In this document: one piece after another, positions 19,966 to 29,294 of the stretch
Layout of the letters: every line of letters starts with the position of its first letter
Position numbering within the stretch: the stretch's first letter is position 1
Source of the DNA: Sphingomonas dokdonensis
GTDB lineage: Bacteria; Pseudomonadota; Alphaproteobacteria; Sphingomonadales; Sphingomonadaceae
DNA: 64,000 nucleotides
Direction: 5' to 3'
Assembly (NCBI RefSeq): GCF_002197685.1
Contig: NZ_NBBI01000001.1
Span: 682,001 to 746,000 of the forward strand
Made by a program: the position numbers and the translations under genes
The notes under the pieces: generated by a model
Databases searched by the model: none
What the model was told of the DNA's origin: nothing
Seen by the model: the letters and a program-made list of their open reading frames with translations, nothing else

Positions 19966-20298
19966 TCAGGAGCTTACGGCCGGCAAAGACGGCGTGTTGT
20001 GCTGTGCTGGCATTGCAGCGGCGGGCGGGGCGACCGGCGGCTGTTCGATCGCTCGCAGATCCGCGATGGTGCGCTCGGCAGCGAACAGGCGCTGGCGCAG
20101 TCGCCAGCGGAGCGCGCGTTGGTACAGCAGCGTCGGCAGGAAGCCGACCAGGAAGGTGACCAGCAACAGCACCGGCAGGTTCACTTCGGCCACGAGATTG
20201 CCGAACAGCGCAATCGGCACCCATTTCCAATTGCCAAAGGTGAACAGCGCCGCCGCAAACGCGAGAAGCGCCCAGAATAGAATCTTCAGGAACTGCAT
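19966..20298 (-). CDS. LapA-domain small membrane protein
   Basis: A 110-residue protein with two hydrophobic helices (about 3-28 and 40-60) joined by a short loop with the WKWVPIALFGN pattern of LapA-domain proteins (PF06305), then an Arg-rich coiled stretch and a Pro/Ala-rich tail. E. coli LapA works with LapB in controlling LpxC; sphingomonads use a different outer leaflet lipid, so the role here may differ. It is 11 bp upstream of pyrF, a common arrangement in this group. Confidence 0.8.
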   Translation of the reverse strand: MQFLKILFWALLAFAAALFTFGNWKWVPIALFGNLVAEVNLPVLLLVTFLVGFLPTLLYQRALRWRLRQRLFAAERTIADLRAIEQPPVAPPAAAMPAQHNTPSLPAVSS

Positions 20299-20355
20299 GA
20301 ACGAGGCTCCGGCATGGCCGCGGACGCTATTACGCTCGGCAGCTTTTGGCCAGCC

Positions 20356-22641
20356 TCAGCCGACCTCCGTTCGCAACGCCGCGATAAGCCCCGCGGCCGT
20401 TTTCAGCCTCGGCTCCTCCTCGTCCAGGATGGCGCAGAAGGCGCGGCGCTTGGCCGCCGCCACCACGCCCGGCCCGAGCCGCGGCTCGCCAGGCAGCGCT
20501 GATACGACAATATCGATCATGCGCTCTGCCCCGTGCAAGCGGCCCCACAGATAATCGTTTTCGCGATAGGCACGGCTGAAGAACGCGCCGAAATTGCTGA
20601 ATTGTATGCCCTTCAACGTCGCTTCCGCGCCGCCGGGGCGGATCGCCGTGCAATCATCGGGCGCGATCCGGTCGATCTTTACCGGGTCGAATTCGTCGAT
20701 GCCGGCGCCTTGCAACAGCGGCAACGTCGCAAGATCGACATAGGGGAAGCCAAGGTAATGGAGCAACAGCGTGCGGCGCGGCGCTCGTGGCAAAGCGGCG
20801 AGTGCCTCTGCCATCCGCTCGTCGGTTTCGGCATCCACCCGGGTGAGGGCGAGCGATTGGCTCAATTCGTCGAGCAGGTCGGATGCGTCGCCCCGCAGCG
20901 AGCGCACCTTGGCGCGCAGATGCTTGTGCTGTTCGGGCCGCTTTCGCTCGAGATAGTCGGCCAAGGAATCGTAGATCGCCTGTCGAATGGGTAGCAAGGC
21001 AGCCTCGTCCAACTCTCCTTCCAGTTCCACCAGGCGGCGTGCCAACAGGCGAAGCCGGCGTGTGCGAAATCCGATGTCGAAGGTGCGGAGGAAATCGATC
21101 GAGGCGGCGCTGGAGACGTCCGACGGCTTTGCCTCGTCATAGCCCCGTGCCAACAATGCCGCCTCGATGCGGTCGCGGATCTTCGTCCAGCGCTGCGGTC
21201 CCGGCTCGCCGCCTGCTGCGTGGAGCAACTCGGCAATGGTTTCGACTACTCCGGCGATTTTCAGATGAGCGTATGGCGCGTAGCTGAAGCCGGATTTCTC
21301 CGCCGCGGCCGTTTGCGAGCGGCGGCGCCATGCGGCGAGACGTGAGGCAGTGGGACGGTCGAGGAAAAAGGTGCGGCCAAACAGGGCCTCCACCTCGGCC
21401 TCGATCGCCGGCCGCATCGCGTCGGTGATCGAGCGCATCTGCGCTATCCGCCGCGACCGCGCGCCGAGCGCCTCGATATTGTCGCGGATCGGCTGCTTGC
21501 GCGGCAGTTCGCTGACGGCGCCTAGGATCGTCTGGAAGAATCCGGGTTTCGTATCGCCGTTGTTCGTAAGGCGGAATTTCATTCCCGGTGCGGGATCGAT
21601 GTACACGAAACGGCGATCGACTTGTCGGCGAGCGGGCCGTCCATCGAGTGCCTCGATCGCCGGCCGAAATGGCGCATTCGCCAGCACCGATCCGTCGATC
21701 AGATTAGCCTTCTCGACTGCGTTGGCCGCCGCCTGGTGAGGCAAGATCCGCTGCACGAAAGCACCGCGACTTGGCCACTTTGCCTCCCGCGCGTCGAGCA
21801 CCTCGTCCAGTTCGGTGATGTTGAACGGAGGGAAGGCACCAGGAAAGCTCGATGTAGCGCGTGCGGCAAAGGCAAGTTCCGGCGAGGCGGCTAAAGTCTC
21901 GCGCTCCATGCCGTGATCGCTGAACGACAGGATCAGTCGATGCTCAGTCTCGACGACCTCGGCGGGTGAGTGCAGCTTCAGCCGCTCGGGATGACCGGTA
22001 AAGTCGGTGACCGTCACGAACAGGTCGAGCGGCTGCCCGGTCGGCAGCAGCCGTGGCCCGCGTGGTGCCGCCGCCATGGCATCAAAGGCATCTAGCAGCA
22101 TCGTGGTGAAGCCCGCGCCATCAAACGGCGGCTCGAACCAGCGCGATCGAACGAAATGCGAAAGTTTTGCCTGCACCTCGTCGCGGGTGTCGTCGTCCAG
22201 GCCCTCCAGCTTGTCCGCGCTCCGCCCTGCCGCCATCCACGCCAGCGGCAGCGCCCATGCCTTGGAAAAACGCGATGCTGGAGCCGATGTCGGCGCAATC
22301 AGAGCCTCCACATCGGCCTTTTCAAGCCACAAGTCGGTGAGTGGATCGAGCGACTGCCCCGCGCTGAGCGCCTGCGCAAGGAAGATGCCATTAATGCCGC
22401 CGGCGCTCGCGCCCGCGATGATGTCGGGCAAGACCCGCAGGCGCACGCCGGTTTCCTGCGCGATCTCGTCGATCAGCGCGCTGTATACAGCGGCGCTCCC
22501 TGTCAGCGGCTCGCCATCCTGACTGGCACGGCTGGCGCGCGCAATGTGCCAGATTTCTTTGGTGATGCCGTGCATGTAGACGGCCAGGCTGATCCCGCCA
22601 TAGCAGACCAGGGCAAGGCGCAGTTCGGCGTCGCGGATCAT
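20356..22641 (-). CDS. Patatin-like phospholipase with long C-terminal extension
   Basis: A 761-residue patatin-family protein. The oxyanion-type CYGGIS is at 13-18, nucleophile Ser79 lies in AGASAGG (GxSxG) and the dyad Asp316 in LIDGSVLANAP, so the Ser-Asp catalytic dyad is intact. The second half (about 380-761) is a helical extension of the type described as DUF3376 in a subgroup of bacterial patatin-like proteins. There is no signal peptide. It likely hydrolyses membrane lipids from the cytoplasmic side; the substrate is unproven. Its start overlaps the stop of the EEP gene by ATGA, so the two are coupled. Confidence 0.87.
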   Translation of the reverse strand: MIRDAELRLALVCYGGISLAVYMHGITKEIWHIARASRASQDGEPLTGSAAVYSALIDEIAQETGVRLRVLPDIIAGASAGGINGIFLAQALSAGQSLDPLTDLWLEKADVEALIAPTSAPASRFSKAWALPLAWMAAGRSADKLEGLDDDTRDEVQAKLSHFVRSRWFEPPFDGAGFTTMLLDAFDAMAAAPRGPRLLPTGQPLDLFVTVTDFTGHPERLKLHSPAEVVETEHRLILSFSDHGMERETLAASPELAFAARATSSFPGAFPPFNITELDEVLDAREAKWPSRGAFVQRILPHQAAANAVEKANLIDGSVLANAPFRPAIEALDGRPARRQVDRRFVYIDPAPGMKFRLTNNGDTKPGFFQTILGAVSELPRKQPIRDNIEALGARSRRIAQMRSITDAMRPAIEAEVEALFGRTFFLDRPTASRLAAWRRRSQTAAAEKSGFSYAPYAHLKIAGVVETIAELLHAAGGEPGPQRWTKIRDRIEAALLARGYDEAKPSDVSSAASIDFLRTFDIGFRTRRLRLLARRLVELEGELDEAALLPIRQAIYDSLADYLERKRPEQHKHLRAKVRSLRGDASDLLDELSQSLALTRVDAETDERMAEALAALPRAPRRTLLLHYLGFPYVDLATLPLLQGAGIDEFDPVKIDRIAPDDCTAIRPGGAEATLKGIQFSNFGAFFSRAYRENDYLWGRLHGAERMIDIVVSALPGEPRLGPGVVAAAKRRAFCAILDEEEPRLKTAAGLIAALRTEVG

Positions 22642-23333
22642 GCCGGTTGGACGTTGGCCCAGATGGGGAGGTGATCGCTTGCCTTTCGCGCGGCGGCGCT
22701 CTGGTGAACGCCGCATTCAACGACGGTGAGGTCACTCGACACCATGATTCGGTCTAAACGTCCGATCGGCCGGCGCGCATGGAAACTCGGCCCCGTCTCG
22801 GCGCAGCAGAAGTCCCGCCCGAAATCGCGCAGGCACCCGGCCGCCCGAGTCCATTCGTTCAAGTCGCCCATGATGACGGTTGGCCTGGCATGGGTACTCG
22901 CCCCGATGTGTGCGAGGATCGCCGCCGCCTGGCGTCGGCGCCATAGCCCCGACAGGTCGAGATGGACACCGATGATGCGCAGGATGGTGCTCCCGATCCG
23001 CACGTCCGCCAACACCGCGCCGCGCGGCTCCAGTGCGGGCAGGTGGATCGGCTCGCAATCGACGATTTGGCTGTCCTTGCGCACCAGCAGGGCATTGCCA
23101 TGCCAGCCCATCGACAAGGCCCGCATGCCGAAGTTCACCGACTTCCACGCGCTATGTTCTTCTAGGAGATGCGGTGGGATCACCGCCGCACGCTCGCCGA
23201 AGCGCCGATCCGCCTCCTGCAGGGCGATCACGTCGGCATCCACTTCGCGCAGCACTTCCAGAATACGTTCGGGATTGCGGCGCCGGTCACTCCCGACGCC
23301 CTTGTGCATATTATAGCTTGCCACTCGAATCAT
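22638..23333 (-). CDS. Endonuclease/exonuclease/phosphatase family protein
   Basis: A 231-residue EEP-fold metal-dependent phosphodiesterase. The motifs run in order: SYNMHKG (Asn), ALQEAD (metal-binding Glu), VHLDLSG, GDLNEW (Asp, Asn) and C-terminal ASDHLPI (Asp-His). Family members cut nucleic acids, inositol phosphates or phospholipid headgroups. Coupling with a patatin-like lipase raises the possibility of lipid work (sphingomyelinase-like), but that is inference. No signal peptide is visible. Confidence 0.87.
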   Translation of the reverse strand: MIRVASYNMHKGVGSDRRRNPERILEVLREVDADVIALQEADRRFGERAAVIPPHLLEEHSAWKSVNFGMRALSMGWHGNALLVRKDSQIVDCEPIHLPALEPRGAVLADVRIGSTILRIIGVHLDLSGLWRRRQAAAILAHIGASTHARPTVIMGDLNEWTRAAGCLRDFGRDFCCAETGPSFHARRPIGRLDRIMVSSDLTVVECGVHQSAAARKASDHLPIWANVQPA

Positions 23334-23457
23334 TGCGGGATTGAAACGCTCCGTTGGCCTGCTGGTTGCCGCTGCTGACGCACGGTGCGGCTCAGCGCTC
23401 CGGAACGGATTTTTCCTGCGTGGTAAATTACTTCGCGATTGGCTACCGCCGCACGAG

Positions 23458-23703
23458 ATGGCGTTTGATTATTTTTCCGGTGCCCAGCCCGGCTGGCGTA
23501 CCGAAGCGAAGATCCGCGCTCGCCGTGTAGTTGGAGAGCAGATCGACGACCCGATCGGCTATGTCGACAACAGGGTGGACCGCGTCCGGCTCGGCTCGTT
23601 CGAGCGACGGCGCTGGTCATTCATCCGCAAGCTCGTCATCCGCTTCCTTGCCGAAGAGGAACTGCGGCTGCGCCCGGCGAAGCCGAAGCGGCGCACGAAA
23701 TAG
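23458..23703 (+). CDS. Small hypothetical basic protein
   Basis: I do not recognise this gene. From ATG 23458 the frame encodes 81 residues rich in Arg and Lys, with Phe/Trp near the start (MAFDYFSGAQPGW) and a basic tail. Codon choice is GC3-rich after the first few codons, as in real genes here, and the opposite frames look poor. A longer reading from TTG 23341 adds 39 residues that look non-coding. No convincing Shine-Dalgarno was seen. It fills an otherwise empty 418-bp gap between two minus-strand genes. It could be a DNA/RNA-binding small protein or a spurious frame. Confidence 0.4.
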   Translation: MAFDYFSGAQPGWRTEAKIRARRVVGEQIDDPIGYVDNRVDRVRLGSFERRRWSFIRKLVIRFLAEEELRLRPAKPKRRTK

Positions 23704-23751
23704 GCTGCAGCCACCGGGCGGCGCTACGGCCAACAGCCGCGGAAACGACGC

Positions 23752-24978
23752 TTACTCTGCCATTAGCAAACCGTGATTCTTCTTGCCGGCGGAGATGCGG
23801 ATCGGCTCGCCTGCGATCGCGACGGTCGCCGCCTCGTCCGACACCTTCTCGCCAGCAACGCGGGCGCCGCCCTGCTTGATGAGGCGCCGCGCTTCGCCCT
23901 TCGACGCGCAGAAGCCCAGGCCGACTAGGACGTCGACCAGCGGGACCTCGCCCGAAGCGGCGAAGGTGGGGAGGGCGTCGCCGCTGGCGCCTTCCTCAAA
24001 GGTGCGGCGCGCGGTTTCGGCGGCCTGGTCCGCCGCATCGCGGCCGCGGCACATGGCGGTCGCTTCATTGGCGAGAATCTTTTTCGCCTCGTTGATCTCG
24101 GCTCCTTCGAGTGCTTCCAGCCGGGCTATCTCGTCCAGCGGCAAGTCGGTGAACAGGCGCAGGAAGCGGCCGACGTCACGGTCGTCGGTGTTGCGCCAGA
24201 ACTGCCAGTAATCGAAGTGCGGCAGCTGATCCTCGTGCAGCCAAACGGCGCCGGAGACCGTCTTGCCCATCTTTTGCCCGTCGGCGGTGGTCAGCAGCGG
24301 GGTGGTGACGCCGAACACTTCGGTGCCGTCCATGCGGCGCGCGAGTTCGATGCCGTTGACGATATTCCCCCATTGATCGCTGCCGCCCATCTGGAGGCGG
24401 CATCCATGGCGCTGCGCCAGCTCACGGAAGTCGTACGCCTGGAGAATCATATAGTTGAATTCGAGGAAGCTCAAAGATTGCTCGCGGTCGAGCCTGAGCT
24501 TCACCGAATCGAACGACAGCATCCGGTTGACCGAGAAATGCTGGCCGACCTCACGTAGGAACGGGATGTACTCGAGCTTGTCGAGCCAGTCGGCATTGTC
24601 GACCATCACCGCATCGGACGGCCCGTCGCCGAAAGTCAGGAATCGTTCGAAGATGCGGCGGATCGAGGCGACGTTGTCCGCGATCCGATCAGTGGTGAGA
24701 AGCTGGCGCGATTCCTCCTTGAACGACGGGTCGCCGATCTTGCCGGTGCCGCCGCCCATCAGGACGATCGGCTTGTGCCCGGTCTGCTGCAGGCGGCGCA
24801 GGAGCATGATCTGCACCAGGCTGCCGACGTGGAGCGAAGGGGCGGTGGGATCAAAGCCGATATAGCCCGGCACCACCTGCTTCGTCGCGAGCGCATCGAG
24901 CGCGGCGGCGTCGGTCGTCTGGTGGATGTAGCCCCGGGTGGAAAGGACGCGGAGCAGGTCGGACTGATGATCGGTCAT
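23752..24978 (-). CDS. tyrS: Tyrosyl-tRNA synthetase
   Basis: A 408-residue class I synthetase. The HIGH signature is LHVGS (His50), the KMSKS signature KMGKT (236-240), with tyrosine-site residues in YMILQAYDF and [10 protein letters not shown]-terminal S4 RNA-binding domain (about 345-400) contains the [13 protein letters not shown] segment. It charges tRNA-Tyr in the cytoplasm. The ATG at 24976-24978 is taken; 13 extra residues are possible upstream but have no support. Confidence 0.97.
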   Translation of the reverse strand: MTDHQSDLLRVLSTRGYIHQTTDAAALDALATKQVVPGYIGFDPTAPSLHVGSLVQIMLLRRLQQTGHKPIVLMGGGTGKIGDPSFKEESRQLLTTDRIADNVASIRRIFERFLTFGDGPSDAVMVDNADWLDKLEYIPFLREVGQHFSVNRMLSFDSVKLRLDREQSLSFLEFNYMILQAYDFRELAQRHGCRLQMGGSDQWGNIVNGIELARRMDGTEVFGVTTPLLTTADGQKMGKTVSGAVWLHEDQLPHFDYWQFWRNTDDRDVGRFLRLFTDLPLDEIARLEALEGAEINEAKKILANEATAMCRGRDAADQAAETARRTFEEGASGDALPTFAASGEVPLVDVLVGLGFCASKGEARRLIKQGGARVAGEKVSDEAATVAIAGEPIRISAGKKNHGLLMAE

Positions 24979-25112
24979 GATGCGGGGGCACATGCCTTTC
25001 CGTGGCGGCCGTCGCAAGCGCTGGCTGCGTCTGGTGGAAACCGCGAGCGCATCGTTTGCGGACGCGCCGCTCCACCAGCTTCGCTGATCCCCTCCCCGTG
25101 CCAGGGAGCATA

Positions 25113-26174
25113 TCAGCGGCGCGGCAGCTCTGTTGTGGGGTCGACGGGGGCGCGGCCCTTGCGCAGTTCGAAATGGAGTTCGGGGCGGTCGGCGAAGCCG
25201 GTGTCGCCGGATAGCGCGATCGTCTGACCCTTCTTCACCGCCTGGCCGCGCTGCACCAGCAGCTTGGAGGCATGGCCGTAGACGCTGGTCCAGTTTTCGC
25301 CATGGCGCACGATGACTAAGCCGCCGAGCGCGGCGATGCCGTCGCCGACATAGGCGACGGTGCCGTCGGCAGTCGCCTTGATCGGCGTATCGATCGGCAC
25401 CGCGATCTTCACGCCATTGTTGCGTTCCCCGCTGGCACCCGCGCCGAAGCGGCTGACGATCTGGCCGTCGACGGGCCAGACGAAGCGGCCGGGCGCGACC
25501 TTCGGCGGCTCCACCACGGCGGTGGTGGGCAGCACACGGCGCGGGGTGGCGACAGCCTTTGCCGGGGCCTGGTTCACCGCCAGCGCCGGTTCGCCGCCGG
25601 TGATGATGTCGTCAATGTCGAGGCGGAAGGCGGCGGCGCGCTCGGCATAGCTGGTGCTTTGCGTGTCGCCGGGGATCAGCACGCGCTGTCCGGTGCGCAG
25701 GATATACGGCTCGACCAGATCGTTGGCGGCGACGATGCGCGACCATTGCACGCCATAGGCGCGCGCGATGGCGATGCCGGTCTCGCCCGACCGGACCTGA
25801 TGGTAGCGGCCGCCGGGAATGCGCAGCCGCTGGCCGGCGTAGATGGTGAAGGGCGGGGCGAGGCCGTTGGCGCGTGCGATGGCCTCAGACCCGGCGCCGG
25901 TACGGTCGGCGATGCGGCGCAGCGAATCGCCGGATCGGACAACGTAGCTCTGCTCGGCCACGTCCTGCGCGTCGGCGGCGACCGGGCGCGCCTCCCACGC
26001 CGGGCGGGGGGCGGGAAGCTGCGTTACCTCGTCCGGCGTGCCGGGGCGATCGTTCGGCGGGGGCGTGTGGCTGGTGGGCGGGGGCGCGTCGGGCATGCGC
26101 GGACGATCGACCGAGGGGATGCACGCCGCCAGCCCGAAGGCCAGCGGCAAGGCCGTGGTGATCCTGATCCGCAT
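25113..26174 (-). CDS. NlpD-like LysM / degenerate M23 lipoprotein, probable amidase activator
   Basis: A 353-residue lipoprotein: lipobox FGLAAC with Cys18, a Pro-rich linker, two LysM modules (about 76-120 and 123-168) that bind peptidoglycan, and a C-terminal LytM/M23 domain (about 228-345). Zinc ligands are missing: Asn253 and Lys256 stand where HxxxD is expected and Glu332 replaces the first His of the final HxH, leaving only His301 and His334. This is the pattern of NlpD/EnvC, which activate cell-wall amidases during division and do not cut peptidoglycan themselves. It lies 21 bp downstream of serS. Confidence 0.85.
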   Translation of the reverse strand: MRIRITTALPLAFGLAACIPSVDRPRMPDAPPPTSHTPPPNDRPGTPDEVTQLPAPRPAWEARPVAADAQDVAEQSYVVRSGDSLRRIADRTGAGSEAIARANGLAPPFTIYAGQRLRIPGGRYHQVRSGETGIAIARAYGVQWSRIVAANDLVEPYILRTGQRVLIPGDTQSTSYAERAAAFRLDIDDIITGGEPALAVNQAPAKAVATPRRVLPTTAVVEPPKVAPGRFVWPVDGQIVSRFGAGASGERNNGVKIAVPIDTPIKATADGTVAYVGDGIAALGGLVIVRHGENWTSVYGHASKLLVQRGQAVKKGQTIALSGDTGFADRPELHFELRKGRAPVDPTTELPRR

Positions 26175-26195
26175 GCCCGTACGATAGCCGCTTGG

Positions 26196-27473
26196 TTAAC
26201 GCGGCTCCAGCCGGTTCAGTCCGCCGAGATACGGCTGAAGAACCGTAGGCACCGCGACGGACCCGTCCTCCTGCTGATAGTTTTCGAGGATCGCGACGAT
26301 CGTGCGACCCACCACCAGACCCGAGCCGTTGAGCGTGTGCACGAAGCGCGTCGCCTTCTCCCCCTCCGGGCGGAAGCGGGCATTCATGCGGCGGGCCTGA
26401 AAATCCGTGCAGGTGGAGCAGGACGACACCTCGCGGTAGCGATCCTGCCCGGGCAGCCACACTTCGATGTCGTAGGTGCGGGCGGCGGAAAAGCCCATGT
26501 CGCCGGTGCACAGCTTCATACGGCGGAACGGCAGTTCCAGCCGGTTCAGCACGTCCTCCGCGATCGCGGTCATCCGCTCGTGCTCGGCCTCCGACTGATC
26601 GGGCTCGACGATCGACACCATCTCGGCCTTGTCGAACTGATGCTGACGGATGAAGCCGCGCGTATCGCGGCCGGCGGCGCCCGCTTCGGAGCGGAAGCAG
26701 GGGGTGAGGGCGGTGAAGCGAAGCGGCAAATCGGTTGCGGCGAGGATCCGCTCGCGCACGATGTTGGTGAGGCTGACCTCGCTGGTCGGGATCAGCCAGC
26801 GGCCGTCGGTAGTGCGGAACAGGTCCTCGGCGAATTTGGGGAGTTGCCCCGTGCCGAACATCGTCTCGTCGCGGACCAGCAGCGGCGGGATCACTTCCTC
26901 ATAGCCGTGGTCGCGGGTGAGGACGTCCAGCCCAAACTGGCCGAGCGCACGGGCAAGCTTCGCCATATGCGCGCGGACCAGCGTAAAGCGCGCGCCGGAC
27001 AGCAGCGCTCCGGTTTCAAAATCGAGGCCGAGTGCGGGGCCGATCGCGTCATGCTCGCGGATCGCAAAGCCGAACGACGGACGGGTACCGCGCTCGTGGA
27101 TTAGCTGGTTGTCGTCCTCGTCCGTGCCATCGGGCACGTCGGCGAGCGGCAGGTTGGGCAGGCTGGCGAGCAGCGTGTCAAGTTCTCCGCCGAGCCGAGC
27201 CTCATCCGCTTCCAGCTCGGGCAGCCGCTGCTTCAGCGTGGCGACTTTCGCCATCAGCGCGGCGGCGGTACCCTCATCCTTCTTCGCCTTGGCCGCGCCG
27301 ATCGCCTTTGACGCTTCGTTGCGGCGCGCCTGGCCGACCTGAAGCTCGGTCACGATCTCGCGCCGGCGACGATCGAGGTCGAGGATGGTGGCGGCGTCGG
27401 CGGGGTTGCCGCGGCGCGCCATGGCGGCGTCGAAGGCGGCGGGATCGTCACGGATCAGGCGAATGTCGAGCAT
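26196..27473 (-). CDS. serS: Seryl-tRNA synthetase
   Basis: A 425-residue class II synthetase. Residues 1-110 form the long antiparallel coiled coil that grips the tRNA-Ser variable arm; the catalytic domain shows TSEVSLTN, motif 2 [14 protein letters not shown] and motif 3 region [10 protein letters not shown]. It charges tRNA-Ser and also tRNA-Sec where present. It is divergent from the host-attachment family gene across a 95-bp spacer and directly upstream of the NlpD-like gene. Confidence 0.97.
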   Translation of the reverse strand: MLDIRLIRDDPAAFDAAMARRGNPADAATILDLDRRRREIVTELQVGQARRNEASKAIGAAKAKKDEGTAAALMAKVATLKQRLPELEADEARLGGELDTLLASLPNLPLADVPDGTDEDDNQLIHERGTRPSFGFAIREHDAIGPALGLDFETGALLSGARFTLVRAHMAKLARALGQFGLDVLTRDHGYEEVIPPLLVRDETMFGTGQLPKFAEDLFRTTDGRWLIPTSEVSLTNIVRERILAATDLPLRFTALTPCFRSEAGAAGRDTRGFIRQHQFDKAEMVSIVEPDQSEAEHERMTAIAEDVLNRLELPFRRMKLCTGDMGFSAARTYDIEVWLPGQDRYREVSSCSTCTDFQARRMNARFRPEGEKATRFVHTLNGSGLVVGRTIVAILENYQQEDGSVAVPTVLQPYLGGLNRLEPR

Positions 27474-27568
27474 GGCGCGGGCGCTATGCCGGGGGCGCTC
27501 CCTTCAGGCAACCCGTGCGGGTGACGGCGCGTTCAACACGGGACAGGCCATTTACAGGAGAAGCCCTT

Positions 27569-28078
27569 ATGCACGTGCCCCATAAATCCGTCGTTCTGGT
27601 TGCGGATGGCCGCAAGCTGCTGTTCCTGCGCAACGAAGGCGACGAGGTGCACCCGAACCTGACGGTGGAACATGCCGAGGAACGCCCCAATCCCGCGGAC
27701 CACGAGCAGAAGACCGATCGTGCGGGTGCCGCCTCCTCCACGCAGTCCGGCGTGGGTGCGCCGCCGGCGGCGCAGGGCGGGTCGAATCACGCGCTGGGCG
27801 GCGGGGCGCAGTTCGCAGCATCGCGCGGATCGCTTGGCGAGACTGACTTCCACCAGTTGGAGGAAGACCGGTTCGCGGCCGATGCGGCCGAGCTCCTGAA
27901 GAAGCGCGCGCTATCTAACGATTATGAGTCGCTGATCGTGGTTGCGCCGCCCAAGACGCTGGGCGAGCTGCGCAAGCATTACCACAAGGAAGTGAGCGAT
28001 CGGCTGACCGGCGAATTGTCAAAGGACCTGACCGGCCATCCGATCCCGGACATCGAACAGGCGCTGCTGAACGCCTGA
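27569..28078 (+). CDS. Host attachment protein family (Host_attach)
   Basis: A 169-residue protein with the opening KSVVLVADGRKLLFLRN and the C-terminal SLIVVAPPKTLGELRKHYHKEV typical of the family first linked to Agrobacterium plant attachment (PF10116). The middle is low in structure and rich in Gly, Gln and Ala. The fold resembles the eRF1 domain-1/VLRF1 group, so an RNA- or ribosome-linked role is also possible. AGGAG lies 8 nt before ATG 27569, which settles the start. It is monocistronic and divergent from serS. Confidence 0.82.
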   Translation: MHVPHKSVVLVADGRKLLFLRNEGDEVHPNLTVEHAEERPNPADHEQKTDRAGAASSTQSGVGAPPAAQGGSNHALGGGAQFAASRGSLGETDFHQLEEDRFAADAAELLKKRALSNDYESLIVVAPPKTLGELRKHYHKEVSDRLTGELSKDLTGHPIPDIEQALLNA

Positions 28079-28082
28079 TACG

Positions 28083-28115
28083 AAAAGGCCGCGCCCGTCG
28101 ATGACGGACGCGGCC
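28083..28115 (-). terminator. Terminator between convergent genes
   Basis: Long stem: 7 bp GGCCGCG/CGCGGCC enclosing a 5-bp CCGTC/GACGG stem with a 3-nt loop. On the minus strand it is followed by TTTTCG, so it fits the end of the PEP-CTERM-like gene; it may also stop plus-strand transcription from the host-attachment gene. Confidence 0.7.
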
Positions 28116-28138
28116 AAGTCGCTCGTGATGAACGGGTG

Positions 28139-28948
28139 TCAGGCGGCTTCGGCCGCCTTTTTCGCAAACCGGCGCCGAGCGACCAGCCCGGCGGCAGCCG
28201 CACCGAACAGGATCATCATCGGCGGCGCCGGCACCGGCGACGGATTGCCGCTGCTATTGCCGTGGTGCCCGCCGTTCGACGACCAATGACCGCTCGATGA
28301 CCAATGTCCGCCATTCGAGCTCCAGCCCTTCGAGGATGAGCCGTAGGAAGAGGAGCTCTGATGCTGCTCCTGGTTTTGATCCTGGTTTTGGTTTTGTTCC
28401 TGGTGGTTGCTGTTGTTGTTGGTGTTCTCGTTATTGTTCTGATTGTTGTTGTTGTTCTGGTTGTCGATGTCGACATCGACGTTGCCGCCGCTGCTGGATG
28501 ACGAGCTGCTCGAACTGGAGCTGGACGTGGAGGAGATCACGATCCCGCTCGAGCCGCTGCCACCCGAACCGCCGAAGAATCCTCCTGCAAAGAACCCGCC
28601 GCCGCCGAAGCCGCCGCCCCAGCCACCCGTGACCACCGGGGCGACGCTTCCGCCGCCAGCGGCAAAGGAGGGCGCCGCCGGCAATGGCACCGGCACCGGC
28701 GCCGCCTGGGTCGCCACCGTCACAACCGTTGGTGCGCAGGCCGCGGGTGCGGCCGCGACGACACGGCGCACCTTGGTACGGCGCACGGGTGCGCGCTTCA
28801 CATACCGCTTCTTGGGTGCGACCTTTGCCATCTTGGTAAAGGAACTGCGCGGTTTCTGGGTCTCGGCAACGTGCACCGCTCCCCCACCGATCACGGCACC
28901 TCCCACAGTGCACGCGCAGAGTTTCGCCAAAGCCATCCGCACCGACAT
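28139..28948 (-). CDS. Low-complexity Gly/Ser/Asn/Gln-rich exported protein with PEP-CTERM-like tail
   Basis: A 269-residue protein. An N-terminal hydrophobic segment (about 6-27) is followed by a Lys/Arg stretch, an Ala/Pro/Val region, a Gly/Phe-rich block, poly-Ser, a short acidic VDVDID patch, an Asn/Gln run (about 155-195) and Ser/Gly/His/Trp repeats. The last 33 residues (237-269) have SPVPAPP, a hydrophobic helix and ARRR, the plan of PEP-CTERM sorting signals cut by exosortase. I see no exosortase gene in the window. It is probably a surface or matrix protein; sequence gives no catalytic motif. SSR-like GTT repeats in the DNA make it prone to length change. Confidence 0.7.
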   Translation of the reverse strand: MSVRMALAKLCACTVGGAVIGGGAVHVAETQKPRSSFTKMAKVAPKKRYVKRAPVRRTKVRRVVAAAPAACAPTVVTVATQAAPVPVPLPAAPSFAAGGGSVAPVVTGGWGGGFGGGGFFAGGFFGGSGGSGSSGIVISSTSSSSSSSSSSSSGGNVDVDIDNQNNNNNQNNNENTNNNSNHQEQNQNQDQNQEQHQSSSSYGSSSKGWSSNGGHWSSSGHWSSNGGHHGNSSGNPSPVPAPPMMILFGAAAAGLVARRRFAKKAAEAA

Positions 28949-29294
28949 GATGTCACTCTTTCATTTTCTGAGCCGCACGAGGTGCCGCTCCGTGTGTTCG
29001 TTCAGCGTCTGCTTGCCGCCAACGTGCAGAACAAACACTTAAACTCAACTCTCATACGCCTTGTAGCGTGCTTTTTTGGGATATCCGCAGGCTGAGTCTG
29101 CCGAATTTCTAACTTAACGTACCATGCCGGGACATGTCGAATTGCCGATTCCGTTCACGACCGCGCAAGGCCAGGTTCTTTAGGTAAATATCTACGTTCG
29201 CGAATGCTTGTGAGTTTCCCGGTCGGCGTTTATAGGCCCGCCGCGGGGCCCTGGGGGTGCAACGACACCCTGACGCGGGCGGGGAGACGTGTTG
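28949..29294. other. Non-coding divergent region between the PEP-CTERM-like gene and dksA
   Basis: 346 bp with no convincing gene. The part from about 29030 to 29220 is clearly more AT-rich than its surroundings. It must hold promoters for both flanking genes. The dksA side has a sigma70-like promoter (29208-29236) and a small GGGTG/CACCC hairpin in the leader (29255-29270). Confidence 0.6.
29208..29236 (+). promoter_or_regulatory. Predicted sigma70-type promoter of dksA
   Basis: TTGTGA (29208-29213) and TATAGG (29231-29236) are separated by exactly 17 nt. The implied leader is about 50 nt and contains a small hairpin before the GGGGAG Shine-Dalgarno. This is a pattern match only. Confidence 0.45.

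Noticed and set aside
25885-26511. Possible surE or pcm gene between serS and the NlpD-like gene
   Set aside because: surE often lies in this position, but the translation is an Arg/His-rich shadow and serS and the lipoprotein gene are only 21 bp apart.
28370-28480. CRISPR-like or tandem repeat array in the GTT-rich stretch
   Set aside because: The repeats are short trinucleotide runs encoding Asn/Gln in a coding frame, with no spacers.
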